Shown in pieces: positions 51,301-62,900 of a DNA stretch of 64,000 nt. The DNA is from Acanthosepion lycidas (lineage: Eukaryota > Mollusca > Cephalopoda > Sepiida > Sepiidae): NCBI GenBank assembly GCA_963932145.1, contig CAWVQA010000036.1, forward strand, positions 310,001-374,000, given 5' to 3'. Positions within the stretch are counted from its first letter, which is position 1, and each line of letters opens with the position of its first letter. The notes beneath the pieces are model-generated. The model searched no databases. It was not told the DNA's origin and worked only from the letters and a program-made list of their open reading frames with translations. The position numbers and the translations under genes were made by a program.

Positions 51301-52904
51301 GCAAAATATTTTTGTGCAGAGCTTAGATTAGTTCTTTCCCTGTCCATAATGCTAAATTAAGGAAGTAAAATATAAATATAAATAGGAAACCGAAAAGAAA
51401 TGTACAGTGATCACCCATTTTCTGCCCACAATCTTTTTCATGGAAATCCAAGTCGTATGAGTCGAGTTAATGCATGCTACGATCACGGTATGAATTTGAA
51501 GGCAAAATATTTTTGTGCAGATTTTAGATTAGGTTTTTCCCTGACCATAATGCTAAATTGAGGAGGTAAGATAGAAATATAAATAGGAAATAGAAGAGAA
51601 ATGTACAGTGATCACCCATTTTCGGCCCACAAACTTTTTCATGGAAATCCTAGTCATATGAGTTGAGTCCATGCATGCTACGATCACGGTATGAATTTGA
51701 AGGCAAAATATTTTTGTGCAGAGCTTAGATTAAGTCTTTCCCTGGCGATAATGCTAAATTGAGGAGGTAAAATATAAATATAAATAGGAAACAGAAGAGA
51801 AATGTATAGTGATCACCCATTTTCGGCCCACAATCTTTTTCATGGAAATCCCAGTCATATGAGGCGTATCCATGCATGCTACGATCACGGTATGAATTTG
51901 AAGGCAAAATATTTTTGTGCAGAGCTTAGATTAGGTCTTTCCCTGGTCACAATGCTAAATTGAGAAGGTAAAATAGAAATATAAATAGGAAACAGAAGAG
52001 AAATAGAGAGTTATCACCCATTTTCGGCCCACAATCTTTTCATGGAAATCCCAGTCATATGAGTCGAGTCCATGCATGCTACGATCACGTTATGAATTTG
52101 AAGGCAAAATATTTTTGTGCAGATCTTAGATTACGTCTTTCCCTGTCCATAATGCTAAATTGAGGAGGTAAAATAGAAAGATAAATAGGAAACAGAAGAG
52201 AAATGTACAGTGATCACCCATTTTCGGCCCAGAAACTTTTTCATGGAAATCCCGGTCATATGAGTCGAGTCCATGCATGCTACGATCACGGTATGAATTT
52301 GAAGGCAAAATATTTTTGTGCAGATTTTAGATTAGGTCTTTCCCTGTCCATAATGCTAAATTGAGGAGGTAAAATATAAATATGAATAAGAAACAGAAGA
52401 GAAATGTACAGTGATCACCCATTTTCGGCCTACAATCTTTTTCATGGAAATCCCAGTCATATGAGTCGAGTCATGCATGCGACGATCACGGTATGAATTT
52501 GAAAGCAAAATATATTTGTGCAGATTTTAGATTAGGTCTTTCCCTGTCCATAATGCTAAATTGAGGAGGTAAAATATAAATATAAATAGGAAACAGAAGA
52601 GAAATGTACAGTGATCACCCATTTTCGGCCCACAATCTTTTTCATGGAAATCCCAGTCATATGAGTCGAGTCCATGCATGCTACGATCACGGTATGAATT
52701 TGAAGGCAAAATATTTTTTTGATGAACTTAGATTACGTCTTTCCCTGTCCATAATGCTAAATTGAGGAGGTAAAATAGAAATATAAATAGGAAACAGAAG
52801 AGAAATGTACAGTGATCACCTATTTTCGGCCCACAATCTTTTTCATGGAAATCCCAGTCATATGAGTCGAGTCCATGCATGCTACGATCACGGTATGAAT
52901 TTGA

Positions 52905-54130
52905 AGGCAAAATATTTTTGTGCAGATTTTAGATTAGGTCTTTCCCTGTCCATAATGCTAAATTGAGGAGGTAAAATATAAATATAAATAGGAAACAGAA
53001 GAGAAATGTACAGTGATCACCCATTTTCGGCCCAAAATCTTTTTCATGTAAATCTCACTCATATGAATCGAGTCCATGCATGCTACGATCACGGTATGAA
53101 TTTGAAGGCAAAATATTTTTGTGCAGATTATAGATTAGGTCTTTCACAGTCCATAATGCTAAATTGAGGAGGTAAAATATAAATATAAATAGGAAACAGA
53201 AGAGAAATATACAGTGATCACCCATTTTCTGACGACAATCTTTTTCATGGAAATACCAGTTATATGAGTCGAGTCCATGCATGCTACGATCACGGTATGA
53301 ATTTGAAGGCAAAGTATTTTTTTGCAGAGCTTAGATTAGGTCTTTCCCTGTCCATAAGGCTATATTGAGGAAGTAAAAAATAAAAATATAAATAGTAAAC
53401 AAAAGTGAAATGTACAGTGACCACCCATTTTCGGCCCACAATCTTTTTCATGGAATTCCCAGTCATATGAGTCGAGTCCATGCATACTACGATCACGGTA
53501 TGAATTTGAAGGCAAAATACTTTTTTAGAACTTAGATTAGGTCATTCCCTGTCCATAATGCTAAATTGAGGAAGTAAAATATAAATATAAATAGGAAACA
53601 GAAGAGAAAGGTACAGTGATCACCAGTTTCTACCCACAATCTTTTTCATGGAAATCCCAGTCATATGAGTCGAGTCCATGCATGCTACGATCACGGTATG
53701 AATTTGAAGGCAAAATATTTTTGTGCAGATTTTAGATTAGGTCTTTCCCTGTCCATAATGCTAAATTGAGGAGGTAAAATATAAATATAAATAGGAAACA
53801 GAAGAGAAATGTACAGTGATCACCCATTTTCGGCCCAAAATCGTTTTCATGGAAATCTCAGTCATATGAATCGAGTCCATGCATGCTACGATCACGGTAT
53901 GAATTTGAAGGCTAAATATTTTTGTGCAGATTATAGATTAGGTCTTTCACAGTCCATAATGCTAAATTGAGGAGGTAAAATATAAATATAAATAGGAAAC
54001 AGAAGAGAAATGTACAGTGATCACCCATTTTCCGCCCACAATCTTTTTCATGGAAATCCCAGTCATATGAGTCGCGTCCATGCATGCTACGATCACGGTA
54101 TGAATTTGAAGGCAAAACATTTTTGTGAAG
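52905..54130. repeat. Four-monomer-period duplication with irregular monomers
   Basis: The monomers near 52940-53170 and 53745-53975 share GGCCCAAAATC, AATCTCA, CATATGAATCGAG, GATTATAGATTAGG and TTCACAGTCC, about four monomers apart. Between them lie irregular copies, including AAAAAATAAAAATATAAATAG near 53376 and a shortened CTTTTTTAGAACTTAG near 53520. Confidence 0.7.
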
Positions 54131-55714
54131 ATTTCAGATTAGGTCTTTCCCTGTCCATAATGCTAAATTGAGGAGGTAAAATATAAATATAAATAGGAAA
54201 CAGAAGAGAAATGTACAGTGATCACCCATTTTCGGCCCACAATCTTTTTCATGGAAATCCCAGTCATATGAGTCGAGTCCATGCATGCTACGATCACGGT
54301 ATGAATTTGAAGGCAAAATATTTTTGTGCAGATTTTAGATTAGTTCATTCCCTGTCCATAATGCTAAATTGAGGAGGTAAAATAGAAATATAAATAGGAA
54401 ACAGCAGAGAAATGTACAGTGATCACCCATTTTCCGCCCACAATCTTTTTCATGGAAATACCAGTCATATGAGTCGAGTCCATGCATGCTACGATCACGG
54501 TATGAATTTGAAGGCAAAATATTTTTGTGCAGATCTTAGATTAGGTCATTCCCTGTCCATAATGCTAAATTGAGGAGGTAAAATATAAATATAAATAGGA
54601 AACAGAAGAGAAATGTACAGTGATCACCCGTTTTCGGCCCACAAAGTTTTTCATGGAAATCCCAGTGATATGAGTCGAGTCCATGCATGCTACGATCACG
54701 GTATGAATTTGAAGGCAAAATATTTTTGTGCAGAGCTTAGATTATGTTTTCCCTGTCCATAATGCTAAATTGAGGAGGTAAAATATAAATATAAATAGGA
54801 AACAGAAGAGAAATGTACAGTGACCACCCATTTTCGGCCGACAATCTTTTTCATGGAAATCACAGTCATATGAGTCGAGTCCATGCATGCTACATTCACG
54901 GTATGAATTTGGAGGCAAAATATTTTGTGCAGATTTTAGATTAGGTCTTTCCCTGTCCATAATGCTAAATTGAGGAGGTAAAATAGAAATATCAATAGGA
55001 AACAGAAGAGAAATGTACAGTGATCACCCATTTTCGGCCCTCAATTTTTTCATGGAAATCCCCGTCATATGAGTCGAGTCAATGCATGCTACGATCACGG
55101 TATGAATTTGAAGGCAAAATATTTTTGTGCAGATCTTAGATTATGTTTTCCCTGTCCATAATGCTAAATTGAGGAGGTAAAATAGAAATATAAATAGGAA
55201 ACAAAAGAGAAATATACAGTGATCACGCATTTTCGGCCCACAATCTTTTTCATAGAAATCCCAGTCATATGAGTCGAGTCCATGCATGCTACGATCACGG
55301 TATGAATTTGAAGGCAAAATATTTTTGTGCAGATCTTAGATTTGGTCTTTCCCTGTCCATAATGCTAAATTGAGGAGGTAAAATATAAATATAAATAGGA
55401 AACAGAAGAGAAATGTACAGTGACCACCCATTTTCGGCCCACAATCTTTTTCATGGAAATCCCAGTGATATGAGTCGAGTCCATGCATGCTACGATCACG
55501 GTATGAATTTGAAGGCAAAATATTTTTGTGCAGATTTTAGAATAGGTCTTTCGCTGTCCATAATGCTAAATTGAGGAGGTAAAATAGAAATATAAATAGG
55601 AAACAGAAGAGAAATCTACAGTGATCACCCATTTTCGGCCCACAATCTTTTTCATGAAAATCACAGTCATATGAGTCGAGTCCATGCATGCTACGATCAC
55701 GGTATGAATTTGAA

Positions 55715-58703
55715 GGCAAAATATTTTTGTGCAGATTTTAGATTAGGTCTTTCCCTGTCCATAATGCTAAATTGAGGAGGTAAAATATAAATAAAAATAG
55801 TAAACACAAGAGAAATGTACAGTGATCACCCATTTTTGGCCCACAATCTTTTTCATGGAAATCCCAGTCATATGAGTCGAGTCCATGCATGCTACGATCG
55901 CGGTATGAATTTGAGGGCAAAATATTTTTGTGCAGATTTTAGATTAGGTCTTTCCCTGTCCATAATGCTAAATTGAGGAGGTAAAATATAAATATAAATA
56001 GTAAACAGAAGAGAAATGTACAGTGATCACCCATTTTTGGCCCACAATCTTTTTCATGGAAATCCAAGTCATATGAGTCGAGTCCATGCGGTATGAATTT
56101 GAAGGCAAAATATTTTTGTGCAGATCTTAGATTAGGTCTTTCCCTGTCCATAATGCTAAATTGAGGAGGTAAAATATAAATATAAATAGGAAACAGAAGA
56201 GAAATGTACAGTGATCACCCGTTTTTGGCCCACAAATTTTTTCATGGAAATCCCAGTCATATGAGTCGAGTCCATGCATGCTACGATGACGGTATGAATT
56301 TGAGAGCAAAATATTTTTGTGCAGATCTTACATTAGGTCTTTCCCTGTCCATAATGCTAAATTGAGGAGGTAAAATAGAAATATAAATAGTAAACAGAAG
56401 AGAAATGAACAGTGATCACCCATTTTCGGCCCACAATCATTTTCATGGAATTCCCAGTCATATGAGTCGAGTCTATGCATGCTACGATCACGGTATGAAT
56501 TTGAAGGCAAAATGTTTTTGTGCAGATCTTAGATTAGGTCTTTCCCTGTCCATAATGATAAATTGAGGTGGTACAATAGAAATATAAATACGAAACAGAA
56601 GAGAAATGTACAGTGATCACCCGTTTTCGGCCCACAAAGTTTTTCATGGAAACCCTAGGCATATGAGTCGAGTCCATGCATGCTACGATCACGGTATGAA
56701 TTTGAGGGCCAAATATTTTTGTGCAGAACTTAGATTAGGTTTTACCTGTCCATAATGCTAAATTGAGGAGGTAAAATAGAAATATAAATAGGAAACAGAA
56801 GAAAAATATACAGTGATCTCCCATTTTCGGCCCACAATCTTTTTCATGGAAATCCCAGTTATACGAGTCGACTCCATTCATGCTACGATCACGGTATGAA
56901 TTTGAAGGCTAAATATTTTTGTGCAGATCTTAGATTAGGTCTTTCCCTGTTCATAATGCTAAATTGAGTTGATAAAAAATATAAATATAAATAGGAAACA
57001 GAGAATTGTACAGTGATCACCCATTTTCGGCCCACAATCTTTTTCATGGAAATCCCCGTCATATGAGTCCATGCATGCTACGATCACGGTATGAATTTGA
57101 AGGCAAAATATTTTTGTGCAAAGCTTAGATTAGGTCTTTCCCTGTCCATAATGCTAAATTGAGGAGGTAAAATAGAAATATAAATAGGAAACAGATGAGA
57201 AATGTACAGTGATCAGCCATTTGCGGCCCACAATCTTTTTCATGGAAATCCCAGTCATATGATTCGAGTCCATGCATGCTACGATCACGGTATGAATTTG
57301 AAGGCAAAATATTTTTGTGAAGATTTTATATTAGGTCTTTCCCTGTCCATAATGCTAAATTGAGGAGGTAAAATATAAATATAAATAGGAAACTGAAGAG
57401 AAATGTACAGTGATCACCCATTTTCGACCCACAATCTTTTTCATGCAAATCCCAGTCATAGGAGTCGAGTCCATGCATGCTATGATCACGGTATGAATTT
57501 GGAGGCAAAATATTTTTGTGCAGATCTTAGATTAGGTCTTTCCCTGTCCATAATGCTAAATGAAGGAAGTAAAATATAAATATAAATAGGAAACTGAAGA
57601 GAAATGTACAGTGACCACCCATTTTCGGCCCACAATCTTTTTCATGGAAATCCCAGTCATATGAGTCGAGACCATGCATGCTACGATCACGGTATGAATT
57701 TGAAGGCAAAATATTTTTGTGCAGATTTTAGATTAGGTCTTTCACTGTCCATAATGCTAAATTGTGGAGGTAAAATATAAATATAAATAGGAAACAGAAG
57801 AGAAATGTACAGTGATCACCCATTTTCGGCCCACAAACTTTTTCATGGAAATCCCAGTCAAATGAGTCGAGTCCATGCATGCTACGATCACGGTATGAAT
57901 TTGAAGGCAAAATATTTTTGTGCAGATTTTAGATTAGGTCTTTCCCTGTCCATAATGCTAAATTGAGGAGGTAAAATAGAAATATAAATAGGAAACAGAA
58001 GAGAAATGTACAGTGATCACCCATTTTAGGCCCACAATCTTTTTCATGGAAATCCCAGTCATATGATTCGAGTCCATGCATGCTACAATCACGGTATGAA
58101 TTTGAAGGCAAAATATTTTTGTGCAGATTTTAGATTAGGTCTTTCACTGTCCATAATGCTAAATTGAGGAGGTAAAATAGAAATATAAATAGGAAACAGA
58201 AGAGAAATGTACAGTGATCACCCATTTTCGGCCCACAATCTTTTTCATGGAAATCCCAGTCATATGAGACGAGTCCATGCATGCTACAATCACGGTATGA
58301 ATTTGAAGGCAAAATATTTTTGTGCAGATTTTAGATTAGGTCTTTCACTGTCCATAATGCTAAATTGTGGAGGTAAAATATAAATATAAATAGGAAACAG
58401 AAGAGAAATGTACAGTGATCACCCATTTTCGGCCAACAAACTTTTTCATGGAAATCCCAGTCATATGAGTCGAGTCCATGCATGCTAATATCACGGTATG
58501 AATTTGAGGGCAAAATATTATTGTGCAGATCTTAGATTAGGTCTTTCCCTGTCCATAATGCTAAATTGACAAGGTACAATAGAAATATAAATAGGAAACA
58601 GAAGAGAAATGTACAGTGATCACCCATTTTCGGCCCACAATCTTTTTCATGGAAATCCCAGTCATATGAGTCCATGCATGCTACGATCACGGTATGAATT
58701 TAA
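55715..58703. repeat. 2989-bp tandem duplication, copy 1
   Basis: This 15-monomer stretch, shortened to 2989 bp by small deletions, is repeated directly at 58704-61692. I found no difference at any place I compared. Compared places include a monomer lacking 13 bases (CCATGCGGTATG near 56085), a GAGTTGATAAAAAATAT tract near 56966, a monomer missing part of GGAAACAGAAGAG near 56998, GAGTCCATGC deletions, and GCTAATATCACGG near 58485. The left edge is marked by the one-base change AATTTGAAGG to AATTTAAGG. Confidence 0.9.
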
Positions 58704-61692
58704 GGCAAAATATTTTTGTGCAGATTTTAGATTAGGTCTTTCCCTGTCCATAATGCTAAATTGAGGAGGTAAAATATAAATAAAAATAGTAAACACAAGA
58801 GAAATGTACAGTGATCACCCATTTTTGGCCCACAATCTTTTTCATGGAAATCCCAGTCATATGAGTCGAGTCCATGCATGCTACGATCGCGGTATGAATT
58901 TGAGGGCAAAATATTTTTGTGCAGATTTTAGATTAGGTCTTTCCCTGTCCATAATGCTAAATTGAGGAGGTAAAATATAAATATAAATAGTAAACAGAAG
59001 AGAAATGTACAGTGATCACCCATTTTTGGCCCACAATCTTTTTCATGGAAATCCAAGTCATATGAGTCGAGTCCATGCGGTATGAATTTGAAGGCAAAAT
59101 ATTTTTGTGCAGATCTTAGATTAGGTCTTTCCCTGTCCATAATGCTAAATTGAGGAGGTAAAATATAAATATAAATAGGAAACAGAAGAGAAATGTACAG
59201 TGATCACCCGTTTTTGGCCCACAAATTTTTTCATGGAAATCCCAGTCATATGAGTCGAGTCCATGCATGCTACGATGACGGTATGAATTTGAGAGCAAAA
59301 TATTTTTGTGCAGATCTTACATTAGGTCTTTCCCTGTCCATAATGCTAAATTGAGGAGGTAAAATAGAAATATAAATAGTAAACAGAAGAGAAATGAACA
59401 GTGATCACCCATTTTCGGCCCACAATCATTTTCATGGAATTCCCAGTCATATGAGTCGAGTCTATGCATGCTACGATCACGGTATGAATTTGAAGGCAAA
59501 ATGTTTTTGTGCAGATCTTAGATTAGGTCTTTCCCTGTCCATAATGATAAATTGAGGTGGTACAATAGAAATATAAATACGAAACAGAAGAGAAATGTAC
59601 AGTGATCACCCGTTTTCGGCCCACAAAGTTTTTCATGGAAACCCTAGGCATATGAGTCGAGTCCATGCATGCTACGATCACGGTATGAATTTGAGGGCCA
59701 AATATTTTTGTGCAGAACTTAGATTAGGTTTTACCTGTCCATAATGCTAAATTGAGGAGGTAAAATAGAAATATAAATAGGAAACAGAAGAAAAATATAC
59801 AGTGATCTCCCATTTTCGGCCCACAATCTTTTTCATGGAAATCCCAGTTATACGAGTCGACTCCATTCATGCTACGATCACGGTATGAATTTGAAGGCTA
59901 AATATTTTTGTGCAGATCTTAGATTAGGTCTTTCCCTGTTCATAATGCTAAATTGAGTTGATAAAAAATATAAATATAAATAGGAAACAGAGAATTGTAC
60001 AGTGATCACCCATTTTCGGCCCACAATCTTTTTCATGGAAATCCCCGTCATATGAGTCCATGCATGCTACGATCACGGTATGAATTTGAAGGCAAAATAT
60101 TTTTGTGCAAAGCTTAGATTAGGTCTTTCCCTGTCCATAATGCTAAATTGAGGAGGTAAAATAGAAATATAAATAGGAAACAGATGAGAAATGTACAGTG
60201 ATCAGCCATTTGCGGCCCACAATCTTTTTCATGGAAATCCCAGTCATATGATTCGAGTCCATGCATGCTACGATCACGGTATGAATTTGAAGGCAAAATA
60301 TTTTTGTGAAGATTTTATATTAGGTCTTTCCCTGTCCATAATGCTAAATTGAGGAGGTAAAATATAAATATAAATAGGAAACTGAAGAGAAATGTACAGT
60401 GATCACCCATTTTCGACCCACAATCTTTTTCATGCAAATCCCAGTCATAGGAGTCGAGTCCATGCATGCTATGATCACGGTATGAATTTGGAGGCAAAAT
60501 ATTTTTGTGCAGATCTTAGATTAGGTCTTTCCCTGTCCATAATGCTAAATGAAGGAAGTAAAATATAAATATAAATAGGAAACTGAAGAGAAATGTACAG
60601 TGACCACCCATTTTCGGCCCACAATCTTTTTCATGGAAATCCCAGTCATATGAGTCGAGACCATGCATGCTACGATCACGGTATGAATTTGAAGGCAAAA
60701 TATTTTTGTGCAGATTTTAGATTAGGTCTTTCACTGTCCATAATGCTAAATTGTGGAGGTAAAATATAAATATAAATAGGAAACAGAAGAGAAATGTACA
60801 GTGATCACCCATTTTCGGCCCACAAACTTTTTCATGGAAATCCCAGTCAAATGAGTCGAGTCCATGCATGCTACGATCACGGTATGAATTTGAAGGCAAA
60901 ATATTTTTGTGCAGATTTTAGATTAGGTCTTTCCCTGTCCATAATGCTAAATTGAGGAGGTAAAATAGAAATATAAATAGGAAACAGAAGAGAAATGTAC
61001 AGTGATCACCCATTTTAGGCCCACAATCTTTTTCATGGAAATCCCAGTCATATGATTCGAGTCCATGCATGCTACAATCACGGTATGAATTTGAAGGCAA
61101 AATATTTTTGTGCAGATTTTAGATTAGGTCTTTCACTGTCCATAATGCTAAATTGAGGAGGTAAAATAGAAATATAAATAGGAAACAGAAGAGAAATGTA
61201 CAGTGATCACCCATTTTCGGCCCACAATCTTTTTCATGGAAATCCCAGTCATATGAGACGAGTCCATGCATGCTACAATCACGGTATGAATTTGAAGGCA
61301 AAATATTTTTGTGCAGATTTTAGATTAGGTCTTTCACTGTCCATAATGCTAAATTGTGGAGGTAAAATATAAATATAAATAGGAAACAGAAGAGAAATGT
61401 ACAGTGATCACCCATTTTCGGCCAACAAACTTTTTCATGGAAATCCCAGTCATATGAGTCGAGTCCATGCATGCTAATATCACGGTATGAATTTGAGGGC
61501 AAAATATTATTGTGCAGATCTTAGATTAGGTCTTTCCCTGTCCATAATGCTAAATTGACAAGGTACAATAGAAATATAAATAGGAAACAGAAGAGAAATG
61601 TACAGTGATCACCCATTTTCGGCCCACAATCTTTTTCATGGAAATCCCAGTCATATGAGTCCATGCATGCTACGATCACGGTATGAATTTAA
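58704..61692. repeat. 2989-bp tandem duplication, copy 2
   Basis: Directly abuts copy 1 and appears identical to it. Similarity continues about 20 bases further and stops where AGATTTTAG gives way to AGAGCTTAG near 61712. A duplication this exact in a satellite points to a very recent unequal exchange or to an assembly repeat. Confidence 0.9.
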
Positions 61693-62295
61693 GGCAAAAT
61701 ATTTTTGTGCAGAGCTTAGTTTAGGTCTTTCCCTGTCCATAATGCTAAATTGAGGAAGTAAAATATAAATATAAATAAGAAACAGAAGAGAAATGTACAG
61801 TGATCACCCATTTTGTGCCCACAATCTTTTTCTTGGAAATCCCAGTCATATGAGTTCATGCATGCTACGATCACGGTATGAATTTGTAGGCAAAACATTT
61901 TTGTGCAGATTTTGGATTAGGTCTTTCCCTATCCATAATGCTAAATTGAGTAGGTAAAATAGAAATATAAATAGGAAGCAGAAGAGAAATGTACAGTGAT
62001 CACCCATTTTCCGCCCACAATCTTTTTCATGGAAATCCCAGTCATATGAGTCGAGTCCATGCATGCTACGATCACGGTATGAATTTGTAGGCAAAACATT
62101 TTTGTGCAGATTTTAGATTAGGTCTTTCCCTGTCCATAATGCTAAATTGAGGAGGTAAAATAGAAATATACATAGGAAACAGAAGAGAAATGTACAGTGA
62201 TCACGCTTTTTCGGCCCACAATCTTTTTCATGGTAATCCCAGTCATATGAGTCGAGTCCATTCATGCTACGAGCACGGTATGAATTTGAAGGCAA

Positions 62296-62900
62296 AATAT
62301 TTTTGTGCAGATCTTAGATTAGGTCTTTCCCTGTCCATAATGCTAAATGAAGGAAGTAAAATATAAATATAAATAGGAAACTGAAGAGAAATGTACAGTG
62401 ACCACCCATTTTCGGCCCACAATCTTTTTCATGGAAATCCCAGTCATATGAGTCGAGACCATGCATGCTACGATCACGGTATGAATTTGAAGGCAAAATA
62501 TTTTTGTGCAGATTTTAGATTAGGTCTTTCCCTGTCCATAATGCTCAATTGAGGAGGTAAAATAGAAATATAAATAGGAAACAGAAGAGAAATGTACAGT
62601 GATCACCCATTTTCGGCCCACAATCTTTTTCATGGAAATCCCAGTCATATGAGTCGAGTCCATGCATGCTACAATCACGGTATGAATTTGAAGGCAAAAT
62701 ATTTTTGTGCAGATTTTAGATTAGGTCTTTCACTGTCCATAATGCTAAATTGTGGAGGTAAAATATAAATATAAATAGGAAACAGAAGAGAAATGTACAG
62801 TGATCACCCATTTTCGGCCAACAAACTTTTTCATGGAAATCCCAGTCATATGAGTCGAGTCCATGCATGCTACGATCACGGTATGAATTTGAAGGCAAAA
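62296..62900. repeat. Partial third copy of the 2989-bp unit, mosaic
   Basis: About 62296-62526 matches 57509-57740 and 60498-60729 (AAATGAAGG, AAACTGAAGAG, GTGACCACCC, GAGACCATGC). About 62660-62840 matches the CTACAATCACGG, TTCACTGTCC, TTGTGGAGG, GGCCAACAAAC monomers of the unit at 58281 and 61270. The monomers that separate these two parts in the full unit are missing or replaced, so this is a shuffled remnant. Confidence 0.72.
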
